Of a stretch of 42,841 nt of DNA, positions 15,009-24,800 are shown one piece after another. The translations under genes were made by a program, and so were the position numbers. The notes beneath the pieces are model-generated. The model saw only the letters and a list, made by a program, of their open reading frames with translations, was not told the origin of the DNA and made no database searches. The stretch lies in contig JACRPT010000104.1 in the NCBI GenBank assembly GCA_016223045.1, forward strand, positions 1 to 42,841, given 5' to 3'. This DNA is from Candidatus Eiseniibacteriota bacterium. Lineage in GTDB: Bacteria > Eisenbacteria > RBG-16-71-46. The first letter of the stretch is position 1, and the number at the start of each line of letters is the position of its first letter.

Positions 15009-17498
15009 ATGCGAACCTTGCGACTGCTGCTCCTGGCCTCCTGCCTCGTGCTGGCGGCGGGGCCCGCGCGGGCGTTCGTGCCGCAGACCATCACGGTGGA
15101 CGGCACCAACGACTTCGACCCCTCGAACCTGGTGACGGACGACCGCCTCGACACGCAGAAGTTCTTCTGCACGCCGGACTCGGTCTACCCGCTCGACGTG
15201 GGCCGCATCTACCTCACCAACGACAACACCTACCTCTACCTCGGGATCGAGTTCAGCCAGTACTGCTTCACCGGCGACAACATCGGCGTGGCCATCGACG
15301 TGAACGGCGCCGCCGGGGGCGCCACCGATCCGTTCGGTCGCAAGATCGGGTGGGCCAGCGTGGCGAACCGGCCGGACTGGGTGGTCTACGATGTGCTCAA
15401 GTACCCGGGCAACACCTTCAACTATGAAGCGCTCTACAAGGACTCGCTGGGAGCCTGGTACAACCGCTCGATCTACGTGAACCCGTCGTACGGTTCGGGT
15501 TCGGACGGCCTGCACATCGCGGACAGCACCGGCTTCATCGAGTTCAAGCTCCCGCTCGCGACACTGGGCATCTCGGCCGGCAACACCATCAACGTCGAGT
15601 GGTGGCTGACCCAGGAGGGCGCGACCAAGGGCCCGCTCGACGCGGCGATGAGCGACAACGTCCAGATGTCGCGCGTCGGGCAGACGACCTGGGACACCAC
15701 GGCCGTGGTGCAGATGACCACCATGTTCGCCTACGGTGTGATGAGCGCGGTGGACAGCATCCCGCCCACGGTCTCGAACGCGGTCGCGGTGAACTTCCCG
15801 CTGCTCGCCGACAAGACCTTCAATCTCACCACCAACAAGATCGACGTCACCTTCAGCGAGCCGGTGAGCCAGGTCACCGCGAACGTGGCGGGCAACTACG
15901 CGTTCAGCGGCCCGGTGTCGCGCACCGTGGTGCTGGCGCAGCGCGACGCCGCCGCGAGCAACGTCGTGCACCTGACCCTCAACAGCGGCATCACGGCCAA
16001 CGCCGCCTTCTACAACATCACGGTGTCGAACGTGCAGGACCTGGCCGCCAACCCCATCGTGGCGAACGGCACCACCAACGTGGGTTCGTTCTTCATCCAG
16101 ACCCTGGCATTCGAAGGGAACTTCAAGGTCGGGCTGTGCAAGGGCATCTTCGCCCCGACCGACACGTTCTCGATCGAGGGGAACCTGCTGCCCCTCACCT
16201 TCTCGTTGTGCGACAACGCGCTCCTGAAGGACCCCAACGCCGACTCGATCTATACGATCAGCGTGCCGTTCTGCATGGCGAAGAACGTCGGGACGGGGAA
16301 GGCGGAGGCGGACCTCGAATGGAAGTTCGCGCGGATCTGCAGCCAGTTCGAGCCGCTGGGCTCGAACCGCACGTATCACCTCACCAGCGACAACGGCGCG
16401 AGCGCGACGCTCGCCGGTTTCTGGAACAACGACGACCCCGCCAACTTCACCTTCCACCCGGTGGACGTCGTCTTCCAGGTGAACGTCACGCTGGTCGGCC
16501 CGGCACCGGGCGACTCGTTCTTCGTGCAGGGCAACGAGTACCCGCTCGCATTCACGCCATCCGGCGTGCTCATGCATGACGACGGCGTGGCGCCGGACCT
16601 GGTGGCGGGCGACAAGACCTACACGGCGAAGGCCCGCTTCCCGAACTGCGCCGGAAAGAACGTCGAGTGGAAGACGTACTACCGCGGGAACTATGAGTGC
16701 CTGACCCAGGGGAACCGCACCTTCTACCTGAACGACGCGGCGTACGACACCGTGGGCGGCGCGATGGGCGCGCTCACCCTGCCGGCGCGCGGGATCGAGC
16801 GCTGCACGGTGACCGACAAGGCGGTGACCGTGGTGTTCCGCGTGGACATGACGCTGCTCGATCCGGACCCGGGCCCGGCCGACACGGTTGCGGCGATGGG
16901 CGACATCGCGCCGATGAGCTTCGTGGCGCCCCCGCCCGCTGCCGCGCGGATGTTCGACGACGGCGCCGGCTACGACGCGGCGGCGGGCGACCACATCTTC
17001 ACGCGCGCGATCACGTATCCCGATTCCTCGAACCTGAGCGGCCAGTTCAAGTACTGGCTGAACGGCGTCTTCGAGTGCGCGAGCATCCCGAACCGCTCGC
17101 TCGTGATCAACGACGTGATCTACTCCACCACGACGCCATGGATCCGGCCGCTGAACGCCTGGGACTTCTGCAGCGATCCCACCGGCGTGCCCTACGGCGG
17201 CGGCGTGGACGCGAGCGCGAGCTTCGCGGTGCTGCGCCAGAGCTTCCCGAACCCGATGATGCCGCGCACTACGATCCGCTTCGACCTGAAGCGCGCCGGG
17301 CGCGTGACCCTGACGGTGTACGACGTGTTCGGCCGGCGGGTAGCCAAGCTGGTGGACGCCGAGCTGGCGGTCGGCCCGCACGAGGCGGTGTGGAACGGCC
17401 GCGACGCCACCGGGCGCAGGGCGCCGAGCGGCGTGTATCTCTACGAGCTGGGGATGGGCGGCCAGCACCTGAGCCGGCGCCTGGTGGTGACCAAGTAG
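15009..17498 (+). CDS. Exported multidomain protein with starch-binding-like repeats and FlgD-type tail
   Basis: An 829-residue protein starts at ATG 15009, with GGAG 9 bases upstream, which puts the signal peptide (LRLLLLASCLVLAAGPARA) at the N-terminus. Residues ~25-250 form a CBM9/DOMON-like domain (ITVDGTNDFDPSNLV, GRIYLTNDNTYLYLGIEF). An SbsA-type Ig-like module follows (IDVTFSEPVSQVTANVAGNYAF). Then come three ~110-residue repeats with the pattern VvFxVxxTLxxPxPgD...G...P, DDG...GDxxYT and a final NRtfxL. The last element recalls the WE..PNR strand of CBM20 starch-binding modules. The FlgD-type tail is SFPNPMMPRTTIRFDL...VWNGRDATGRRAPSGVYLYEL. No catalytic residues are seen. It is likely a secreted or surface alpha-glucan-binding protein. 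The CBM20 resemblance is my inference. Confidence 0.8.
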   Translation: MRTLRLLLLASCLVLAAGPARAFVPQTITVDGTNDFDPSNLVTDDRLDTQKFFCTPDSVYPLDVGRIYLTNDNTYLYLGIEFSQYCFTGDNIGVAIDVNGAAGGATDPFGRKIGWASVANRPDWVVYDVLKYPGNTFNYEALYKDSLGAWYNRSIYVNPSYGSGSDGLHIADSTGFIEFKLPLATLGISAGNTINVEWWLTQEGATKGPLDAAMSDNVQMSRVGQTTWDTTAVVQMTTMFAYGVMSAVDSIPPTVSNAVAVNFPLLADKTFNLTTNKIDVTFSEPVSQVTANVAGNYAFSGPVSRTVVLAQRDAAASNVVHLTLNSGITANAAFYNITVSNVQDLAANPIVANGTTNVGSFFIQTLAFEGNFKVGLCKGIFAPTDTFSIEGNLLPLTFSLCDNALLKDPNADSIYTISVPFCMAKNVGTGKAEADLEWKFARICSQFEPLGSNRTYHLTSDNGASATLAGFWNNDDPANFTFHPVDVVFQVNVTLVGPAPGDSFFVQGNEYPLAFTPSGVLMHDDGVAPDLVAGDKTYTAKARFPNCAGKNVEWKTYYRGNYECLTQGNRTFYLNDAAYDTVGGAMGALTLPARGIERCTVTDKAVTVVFRVDMTLLDPDPGPADTVAAMGDIAPMSFVAPPPAAARMFDDGAGYDAAAGDHIFTRAITYPDSSNLSGQFKYWLNGVFECASIPNRSLVINDVIYSTTTPWIRPLNAWDFCSDPTGVPYGGGVDASASFAVLRQSFPNPMMPRTTIRFDLKRAGRVTLTVYDVFGRRVAKLVDAELAVGPHEAVWNGRDATGRRAPSGVYLYELGMGGQHLSRRLVVTK

Positions 17499-17526
17499 CG
17501 GCTGCGGGTCTGAGTTCCTCAAGCGA

Positions 17527-17560
17527 GCGCGGCGCCCGCCTTCATCGGCGGGCGCCGCGC
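17527..17560 (+). terminator. Strong hairpin terminator
   Basis: A 14-bp perfect stem (GCGCGGCGCCCGCC / GGCGGGCGCCGCGC) with loop TTCATC lies 28 bases after the stop at 17498. It has no T-run, as is common in high-GC genomes. Confidence 0.65.
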
Positions 17561-17857
17561 CGTCTCGGGGCGCGCCGCGAGCCGGGTGCGGCCCACCGGG
17601 TTGCGGCGCCCCGGGTCCGGCGGCGCCCGGGTCGGGCGGGGTGCTGCGGGAGTGGGTGAACCCACCCGGCCGTGGCCGTCCGGGCACGCCCCGGGGGAGC
17701 GGCCGCGCTCTCCCCGTCAGGATACGAAAGTGCGCCGGTCCGTAAATCTACCTGCCGCAGGCGCCTGCGCGCTGGTAGACTAGTCACGGCGATTCCCACG
17801 GCGAACCGGGCATTTCGCCGGCCGCCCAGTAACCCCCTGCTGGAGGAGGACCTCATC
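17561..17857. other. Intergenic leader region
   Basis: This is a 297-base non-coding stretch between the terminator at 17527-17560 and the next start. It ends in a less GC-rich leader. A possible -10 (TAGACT, 17776-17781) has no convincing -35. A small 6-bp stem (GGCGAA / TTCGCC, 17800-17819) precedes a very strong ribosome binding site, GGAGGAGGA at 17842-17850. I see no RNA gene or repeat. Confidence 0.4.
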
Positions 17858-18577
17858 GTGAAGAAGATCGCTACCATGCTCTGCGCCATGCTCCTCGCGT
17901 CCTCGATCGCGCTGGCCGCCGGACCGGGCCCGTTCTACGCGAAGGGCGACATGTACTGCGCTCCCGGCTGCTGGAACGCAGACGGCGGCAACCTGCTGTC
18001 ACTCGCAGCCGGTGTCTGGAGCGGTCCCGTCGCGACCGACCAGGGCCCCGGCCGTCACGAGTTCAAGATCGCGAACCTCGACTGGTCCGAGAACTACTTC
18101 CCGTGGTGCAACCTGTGGGTGCACACCAGCGGCCCCGGTGACGTCGTGCACTTCTCGCTCGACACCAACGTCTACGGCGACGGCTGGCTCCCCAACCAGG
18201 ACATCGTGTGGAGCGACCACTACGCTCCTCCGGGCACCACGTTCGAGGTGATCGGCAGCGCCCCCGAGACCGGCGGCTGGGCCTTTGGCACTCCGGCCAA
18301 CCTGATCGGGACGGTGTGGACCCGCGTCCTCACCATCGCGACGGCGGGTGCGAACGAGGCCAAGTTCCGCGCCACCGGCACCTGGGACGTCTGCAACATC
18401 GGTTCCGAGGGCGCCGGTGCTCCGTGCGGCGCGAACCTCGCCTACACCACGGTCGTGGACAACACGGACGTGAAGTTCGAGTTCAACTCGGCGACCGGCC
18501 GCGCGCGCGTCACCGTGCTCGGACCCACGCCGACGCTGAACACGACCTGGGGCAAGGTCAAGACGCTGTACCGGTAA
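17858..18577 (+). CDS. Small exported protein, possible starch-binding-type domains
   Basis: A 239-residue protein begins at GTG 17858. GGAGGAGGA ends 7 bases upstream, an unusually strong site that suggests high expression. The signal peptide is KKIATMLCAMLLASSIALA. The mature protein has two halves. The first (YAKGDMYCAPGCWNADGGNLLSLAAG...HEFKIANLDWSENYF) and the second (FEVIGSAPETGGWAFGTPANLIGTVWTRVLTIATAGANEAKFRATGTW) resemble the X25/SusE-like beta-sandwich units attached to amylopullulanases. There are several Cys residues and no lipobox. It lies between the exported protein at 15009 and the sugar importer, so a periplasmic or extracellular glucan-binding role is a reasonable guess. The family is not firmly recognised. 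Confidence 0.75.
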   Translation: MKKIATMLCAMLLASSIALAAGPGPFYAKGDMYCAPGCWNADGGNLLSLAAGVWSGPVATDQGPGRHEFKIANLDWSENYFPWCNLWVHTSGPGDVVHFSLDTNVYGDGWLPNQDIVWSDHYAPPGTTFEVIGSAPETGGWAFGTPANLIGTVWTRVLTIATAGANEAKFRATGTWDVCNIGSEGAGAPCGANLAYTTVVDNTDVKFEFNSATGRARVTVLGPTPTLNTTWGKVKTLYR

Positions 18578-18594
18578 GTTCCCGGAACGCCGTC

Positions 18595-18635
18595 ATGCGA
18601 ACGGGCGGGCTCCCACGAGCCCGCCCGTTTCGCAT
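18595..18635. terminator. Bidirectional terminator between convergent genes
   Basis: A 17/18-base near-perfect inverted repeat (ATGCGAACGGGCGGGCT and AGCCCGCCCGTTTCGCAT) has one bulged base and loop CCCACG. It is centred between the stop at 18577 (+) and the stop at 18662 (-). Confidence 0.75.
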
Positions 18636-18661
18636 GGTGCGCCCGGCACGCGGCGCCGCGC

Positions 18662-19507
18662 TCAGCCCTTCACCCCGCCCAGCGCGAGCCCCGAGACCAG
18701 CCAGCGGTTCAGCACCACGAACAGCGCCATCACCGGCACGCACACGAACAGGCTGCCGGCGGCGTAGTTCGCCCACTCGGTCTGGAACACCCCGGCCAGG
18801 CTCTCGAGGCCGAGCGGCAGCGTGTAGAGCTCCTGGCGGTGGATGATGATGCGCGCCACCGGGTACTCGGACCATGCCGCCATGAACGAGAACAGCGCCG
18901 TGATGGCCAGCGCCGGGGCGGCGAGCGGCAGGGTCACCCGCGTGAACGCGGCCCACGGCCCGCAGCCGTCGATCAGCGCCGCCTGCTCCAGCTCGACCGG
19001 GATGGTGTCGTAGTAGCCGCGCATGGTCCAGACGCAGAACGGCAGCGCCGTCGCGGTGTAGGCGACGGCGAGGCCGGTGAAGGTGTCGAGCAGGTGGAGC
19101 GCTCTCATCAGCACGTAGAGCGGCAGCATGAGCATGGTGGGAGGGAAGAGCTGGGTGAGCAGGAACGAGTAGAGGCCCTCGCGCCAGCCGGGGAAGCGGA
19201 ATCGCGAGAACGCGTAGGCCGCGGTGGAGGCGAGCGTGACGCCGAGCAGCGTCACCGCCAGCGACACCACGAACGAGTTGCGCATCCACAGGAGGAAGTC
19301 CTTCTCGAACAGGATCGCGTGGTAGGCGCGGAGCGTCGCGTCCTTCGGGATGAGCGCGAGCGAAGTCGAGTAGAGCCGGTCCGCGGGCCTGAGCGATACC
19401 GCCACGATCTGCAGGATCGGGTACACGGTGGCGAGCGCGAACAGCGCCAGGAACGCGTGCTTCAGCACACCCACCATCCGGCGGCGGGCCCGGCCGGCAC
19501 CGGTCAC
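18662..19507 (-). CDS. Sugar ABC transporter permease, MalG type
   Basis: This is a 281-residue inner-membrane permease of the CUT1 family with six predicted membrane segments, the first at residues ~16-36. It has the ATPase-coupling EAA-type loop (VELEQAALIDGCGPWAAFTRVTLPLAAPALA) and ends LNRWLVSGLALGGVKG, the standard MalG-like C-terminus. I chose GTG 19507, which overlaps the stop of the MalF-type gene (GTGA). ATG 19477 is the alternative. It forms the importer channel with the MalF-type protein. No ATPase gene is in this operon. The MalK-type ATPase at 321-1424 is the obvious partner, and the surrounding amylases point to maltodextrins as substrate. Confidence 0.95.
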   Translation of the reverse strand: MTGAGRARRRMVGVLKHAFLALFALATVYPILQIVAVSLRPADRLYSTSLALIPKDATLRAYHAILFEKDFLLWMRNSFVVSLAVTLLGVTLASTAAYAFSRFRFPGWREGLYSFLLTQLFPPTMLMLPLYVLMRALHLLDTFTGLAVAYTATALPFCVWTMRGYYDTIPVELEQAALIDGCGPWAAFTRVTLPLAAPALAITALFSFMAAWSEYPVARIIIHRQELYTLPLGLESLAGVFQTEWANYAAGSLFVCVPVMALFVVLNRWLVSGLALGGVKG

Positions 19508-20391
19508 GTGCGGGCCTCCAGCGGTGCGGCACGCCGCAGCGTGAACAGCACGAAGCCCAGCAGGATGAGGAACACGATCACCGAGAAGGCGGCGGCGTAG
19601 GAGTAACGGTAGTAGGTGAAGGCGACCTTGTAGATGTAGCTCACCATGATGTGCGTCTGGTCGGCCGGTTGCCCGCCCTGCGAGACCAGCCAGATGACCA
19701 CCATGTTGTTGAAGGTCCAGATGGTGCCGAGCAGCACCGCCGGGGTGAGCACCGGCAGGATCTGCGGCCAGGTGACGTTGCGGAACTTCTGCCACGCGTT
19801 CGCGCCGTCGAGATCCGCGGCCTCGTAGAGGTCGCGCGGGATGGCCGAGAGCGCGCCCAGGCACACGATCATCATGAACGGGAATCCGAGCCAGATGTTC
19901 ACGATCACCGGCGCCAGGAACGCCCACACCTGGTCCGTGAGCCACGGGACCGCGGGCAGGTGCAGGCGCTGCAGGATCAGGTTCACCGCGCCGTACTCGT
20001 AGTTGAACATGCCGCGCCAGGTGAGCGCCGAGATGTACTGTGGCATCGCCCAGGGGAGGATGAACACGGTGCGGTAGAACGCGCGGCCCTTGATCGGGCC
20101 GGTGAGCAGGATGGCGAGGAACAGCCCGATGGCGACGTGGAAGAACAGATTGAGGGCGGTCCAGAGGAGCGACTTGCCGAACAGCACGTAGAGGATCGGC
20201 TGGGAGAACAGCTGCCGGAATTGCGTGAGCCCCACGAAGCGGTGGTCCGCGTAGTGGTAGAGGCTCATGTTCCGGAACGCGAGGTAGAAGTTGTAGAGCA
20301 GCGGGAACAGCACCACCGCCAGCATCGCCACCACCGCCGGCAGCAGCAGCCGGTAGGGGAAGGCGCGGGGCGCCCGCAGCATCGTGCTCAT
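19504..20391 (-). CDS. Sugar ABC transporter permease, MalF/UgpA type
   Basis: A 295-residue inner-membrane protein has six membrane segments (first at LLLPAVVAMLAVVLFPLLYNFYLAF). The cytoplasmic EAA loop is DLYEAADLDGANAWQKFRNVTWPQILPVL. Length is typical of the short CUT1 form and lacks the large periplasmic P2 loop of E. coli MalF. No clear Shine-Dalgarno precedes ATG 20391; a second ATG at 20382 is possible. It lies 76 bases after the binding-protein gene and overlaps the MalG-type gene, so the three form one operon. Confidence 0.95.
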   Translation of the reverse strand: MSTMLRAPRAFPYRLLLPAVVAMLAVVLFPLLYNFYLAFRNMSLYHYADHRFVGLTQFRQLFSQPILYVLFGKSLLWTALNLFFHVAIGLFLAILLTGPIKGRAFYRTVFILPWAMPQYISALTWRGMFNYEYGAVNLILQRLHLPAVPWLTDQVWAFLAPVIVNIWLGFPFMMIVCLGALSAIPRDLYEAADLDGANAWQKFRNVTWPQILPVLTPAVLLGTIWTFNNMVVIWLVSQGGQPADQTHIMVSYIYKVAFTYYRYSYAAAFSVIVFLILLGFVLFTLRRAAPLEART

Positions 20392-20467
20392 GGCGCCGGC
20401 GACGGCGCCGCGGCGGCAGCGACGCGGCGGGCGGGGCGGTCGGGGGTCGGCACGGCGGGCGTTCCGG

Positions 20468-21721
20468 CTACTGCTTCATGCCCGCGATCTGGGTCACCGC
20501 CGCCCGCTGCATGTCCTTCGCGGCCTGCGCGGGGGTCTTGACCCCGTTCATGACGCTCTGCATCTCGGGCCGCATCACGTCCCAGATCACGCGCATCTCG
20601 GGCACCACCGGCATCCGCCCGCCCTTCTCGATCGCCTGGCGCGAGGCCGCGAGCGTCGGGTCGCCCAGCAGCGTCGAGTCGCGGTAGGCGTCGCGGCTGC
20701 TGGGCAGGATGCTCAGATCGCGCACCGAGCGCAGCTCGGCCGCGGGCGAGGTCAGGAAGGAGAGCAACTCGACGACGAGCGGCAGCCGGTCCTTCGGCAC
20801 GTTGACGTTGATCGAGTAACCCTTGCTCGCCACCATCGGCCGGGCCCACTGTCCATTCGGGAGCCGGAAGATGGGCGCCACACCCAGGTCCACGCCGGCC
20901 TTGCGGTAGCCCGACCACGACCACGGACCGTTGACGATCATCGCGGCCTTCCCTTCCTTGAACATCGTCTCCGCGGTCATGTAGTCGCTCTCCCGGGGCA
21001 TGACCTTGTGCTGGTCGCGCAGGCTCTTCAGGAACGCGAGCGCCTGCACCATGGCGGGGGTGTCGAGCGTGGGTCGCGCCTGCGCGTCCATCACCCAGCC
21101 CCCGAAGCCGCCCAGGAACGGGACCAGCCAGTAGGGCTCGGTGGTGTTCATGGCGAAACCGTACCGGCCCGGCCTGGTGAGCCGCTTCGCGGTGGCGATG
21201 AACTCGGCCGTGGTCGCGGGCGCCCGCGGCACCAGCCTGCGGTCAAAGCACAGCACCAGGTGGTTCCCGACCTGGTCCGGCGCGGCGTAGAGGTGGCCGT
21301 TCAGGGTGTCGAGCGAGCCCGGGACGAAGCGGTCGAAGAACCCCTGCTCGAGGGTCTGGTCGAGCGGGACGATGGTGTTGAGGATCGAGAGCGGCCCCAC
21401 CTGGTCGGACGGGCCGAAGATCAGGTCGGGTCCGCCGCCGGCGGTCGCCGCGGTCTGGAACTGGGTGCGCAGCTGCTCGGTCTCGTAGGGCGTGTGCTGG
21501 ATCGTCACCCCGGGGTGCGACTGCTTGAAGACCTCGAGGTTGGCCTCGAAGCGCGCGCGCTCCTCGGGGTCCATCTGCTCCCAGATGACGATGTTCCGTG
21601 CCGTCGCGCCGCCCTTCGCGGAACCGCCCGGGGTCTTCCCGCCGCCGGGGGCGCAGGACGTGGCAGCGAGCACGAGCGCCGCACAGCACGCGAGCAGGCC
21701 GGGGACCAGGACCCGTCTCAT
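20468..21721 (-). CDS. Sugar-binding lipoprotein of an ABC importer, MalE type
   Basis: A 417-residue extracytoplasmic solute-binding protein (family 1) has a lipobox at LAATSC (Cys23). A Gly/Lys linker leads into a periplasmic-binding fold (NIVIWEQMDPEERARFEANLEVFKQSHPGVTIQHTPY, then GPDLIFGPSDQVGPL, and MFKEGKAAMIVNGPWSWSGYRKAGVDLGVAPI). The last strands are followed by the family's C-terminal helices (IWDVMRPEMQSVMNGVKTPAQAAKDMQRA). ATG 21721 has GGAGGA 8 bases upstream. It should deliver maltodextrins or a related oligosaccharide to the permeases encoded next. The lipid anchor on a binding protein in a diderm suggests attachment to the inner or outer membrane. Confidence 0.93.
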   Translation of the reverse strand: MRRVLVPGLLACCAALVLAATSCAPGGGKTPGGSAKGGATARNIVIWEQMDPEERARFEANLEVFKQSHPGVTIQHTPYETEQLRTQFQTAATAGGGPDLIFGPSDQVGPLSILNTIVPLDQTLEQGFFDRFVPGSLDTLNGHLYAAPDQVGNHLVLCFDRRLVPRAPATTAEFIATAKRLTRPGRYGFAMNTTEPYWLVPFLGGFGGWVMDAQARPTLDTPAMVQALAFLKSLRDQHKVMPRESDYMTAETMFKEGKAAMIVNGPWSWSGYRKAGVDLGVAPIFRLPNGQWARPMVASKGYSINVNVPKDRLPLVVELLSFLTSPAAELRSVRDLSILPSSRDAYRDSTLLGDPTLAASRQAIEKGGRMPVVPEMRVIWDVMRPEMQSVMNGVKTPAQAAKDMQRAAVTQIAGMKQ

Positions 21722-21832
21722 CGGCGTCTTCCTCCAACGGTTCGGGTGGGCTCCGGGCCGTGCGGGGTCGCCGCCTCCGGCGGCGGGCCCCACTGTTCGC
21801 GGAACACCCCGGCGGCCGCGGAGCACCAGATG

Positions 21833-21865
21833 CCTCCGTGCGCGCGCGGCGCGCACGCACGGAGG
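21833..21865 (-). terminator. Hairpin after the GH57-type gene
   Basis: A 10-bp perfect stem (CCTCCGTGCG / CGCACGGAGG) with a 13-base GC-rich loop starts 4 bases past the stop at 21870. It separates the GH57-type gene from the importer operon on the same strand. Confidence 0.55.
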
Positions 21866-21869
21866 ACGC

Positions 21870-24800
21870 CTACGGCAGGACGACCAGGCGCTTCACCTGT
21901 TGCCGATTCGCGGCGGAGACTCGCACGAAGTACATCCCCGACGCAAGGCGTCGGCCCTGGTCGTCACGGCCGTCATACGCCACCCGGTACTGGCCGGCCG
22001 GCTGCGGCGAGCGCACCAGGCTGCGCACGTGGCGGCCGCCGAGGTCGTACAGGTCGAGCGTCACGCCGGCCGCCTCGGGCAGGGCGTACGAGATCACGCA
22101 GCGCCCGGTCGTGGGATTCGGCCATGGCGCGGCGAGCTGCAGCGCGCGCGGCGGCGCGACGGCGGGATCCACCGCGACCGGTGGACCCTGGAACTGCGTG
22201 CTGGTCTGGTTCGCCACGTTGTGGAAGCAGCAGGTGTCGGCGATGCCGCTCGCCACCACCGTGTAGCCGACGTACGCCATCGGCGAGACCAGCAGCAGCA
22301 CCGAGCGCTGGTCGCCCTGGAGCGTGGCGCTGCGCACCGTGAGCGACTGGGCCGGGTTCGCGGTCTGATATGCCGAGTAGCGCGACGCCTGGTTCGCGGT
22401 GGACGCGGTGACCGGCTCGCTGAACTGGAGCGTGACGACGCTGTCCCAGCCGGTGGCCGCGGCCGAGGTCAGCGCGGGCGGTGTGCGGTCGCTGGCATCC
22501 GGGTAGCCGTCGCCGTTCGCGTCGACCAGGACGAGCCTGCGGTTGTCCAGCGTGGGGGGCGTGGCCGCCAGGTTGTTCGGCGCCTGGTCGCCGCCCAGCT
22601 CGCCCGCGGGCTCGGGATCCCAGCACAACGAGGCCACGAGGCCGAGCTGGCAGTTCGCCGGCACGCGCCCGGCCCCGAGCCCGTAGAGCGTGCTCCAGGG
22701 GATCGCGATCTCGCTGCCCCCGTTCAGCCCGAAGGCGTGCATCGGGTCGAAGGCCTTGAGGATCGCCGAGGTGGAGTCCGCGCTCGTGGTGGGACTCGTG
22801 ATCCTGAAGAACGACTGGCTGTCGTAGATCCCCTGGTGCTGGTAGGCGCCGAACTGCCAGTCGGCCTTGAACCCGGAGGCGGTGAACTGGGCGCCGCGCT
22901 CCCAGGTGTTGATGGCGCGCAGGTCGGTCTGCCCGTTCGCGCCGCCCGGGTCGGTGTCCAGGTAGAGCAGCCACGAGTTGGCGGTGGCCTCGCCGCGGAT
23001 CCCCAGGTAGAGGTAGGTGCTGTCCCACTGGGCGTAGACCGCCTGGATCTCGTTGTCGGTGTTGCCCGGCGAGTTCCAGCCGGAGTCGAACGAGTCCGCC
23101 ACCGCGATGGTGCAGACGGGCCACTCGCTCGGGTTGAAGTTGCCGTCGAGCGTGATCAGCGTGGGCGGCCCGTAGGAGACGAACACGTCGCCGGTGTTGG
23201 TGAGCGCCGCGTTCGGGTTGCCCGCCACGTCCTTGACCGCGCCGGCCAGGAGCAGCAGCCGCATCTGGTTGTGATCCAGCGCCTGGATCGCCGCGTGCAC
23301 CGCCGGCGACACCTGGAGCGTGAGGAGCGCCGCGTTCGCGCCGTTCAGCACGGCAGTGCCGCCGTCCAGCGTCACGTCCGGCACGCCGTCGTCGTTCGCG
23401 TCGATGGAGATCTTCGTGGCCACGACCTCGTTGTAGCGCACCGGCTCGTCGAAGGTGAGCGCGAGCTGGCGGGTGGCCGGGAAGTAGGTCCCGCTCACCG
23501 CCTCGGGCGGCAGCTGGTCGGTGAGCGCGGCCGCCAGCGCGGCCAGCTCGGCCACGTTGCCGCCGCCGTCCGGCGCCGAGGTCGGTCCCGCGTACACGTA
23601 GAACTCGAACTTCTGCGTGCCGTGGATCTCGTCGCCCTTCATGAGCGTGCCGCCGATCTCCATCTGGAACTGGGCGCCGCCGCCGCCGATCACGTAGGCG
23701 CCGGTGGCGGCGGTGTTCGGGTTGCGCCGGCCCATGTAGGAGACGTCGGGCGCCCAGATGCGGTCCATGCGGGCGTTGTAGAGCAGGTCCACCAGGTCCG
23801 GCGACCAGCCGGCCTGGATGTACTGGTTGCTCGCGCCGACGCGGTAGATGCAGTCGAGGTAGGGCCGACCCAGGGTCAGCCGGATGGTCTTCTTCACGCC
23901 GGCGTGGGTGAAGGTGGCCTGCACGGTGTTGCCCGAGGCGGTGTCCACGGCCATGCCGTAGAAGTCGTGCTGGTAGTTGGGGCCGACGTCCGAGAGCGCG
24001 GCGACGTGGTTGCCGTCGTTGTAGTCGCCCTCGGTGCCGTACCAGTAGGCGTCGTCCACGCCCACCACCGAGTAGTTGCTGCCGCCGCTCTTCGCGAACA
24101 CCCACGGGGCGCGCCCGCCGATGGCCTCGAACGCCGCGAGCACTCGGTCGTTGTACATCACCAGCTCGTTGTTGCCGTCGTCGTCGATGTCGGTGAGGAA
24201 CGCCCCGGTGGGACTCGCATACAGCCCGCCGGCCCAGCGCGCGGCCTCGGCGTAGACGTTCGCGTTCTTGATGTGCGCCGAGTACTGGCGCTCCCAGCCC
24301 GAGAGCGGGCCGCCCAGGTAGTCGTGCCAGCCGGTCTCGTGCAGGTTGGTCATGAGCACGTACCAGCCGGCCTCGCGGATGTTGTTGTCGGGCGCCGCCT
24401 GCAGCGCGGCGTGCGCGTCGTTCCACAGCACGCCGTGGTTCTTGCAGTTCCCGCCGCCGCCGCAGCCGCCGCTGCCGTTGCCGCCGGTCGAGTAGGGGAT
24501 GTAGCCGGCCCAGTCGCCGTACCACGCGTTGTTGCTGCCGCCGTAGCCGTCGGCGCCGCCGATGGTGCCGTAGGTGCCGTTGGTGGGGGTGAAGGTGTCG
24601 CCGTTGAAGTTCGCGTTGCCGAGCGCGGGGTCCAGCTTCCAGGTGTGGAGCCACGCGCTCTCGGTCTGGCACTTGTCGATCATCCACAGGTAGGTGTCGA
24701 GCGCGAACGGGAAGTCGGTCGCCCAGTTCCCCATCTCGGCCGCCATCTCCCAGTCGTCCGCGTAGCTGACCAGCCGGTAGGTGCCCATCCCGGAGCCCGC

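Noticed and set aside
14742-17687. 981-aa minus-strand open frame opposite the exported protein at 15009
   Set aside because: It is a shadow of the real gene: no domains, biased composition, and no ribosome site or signal peptide.
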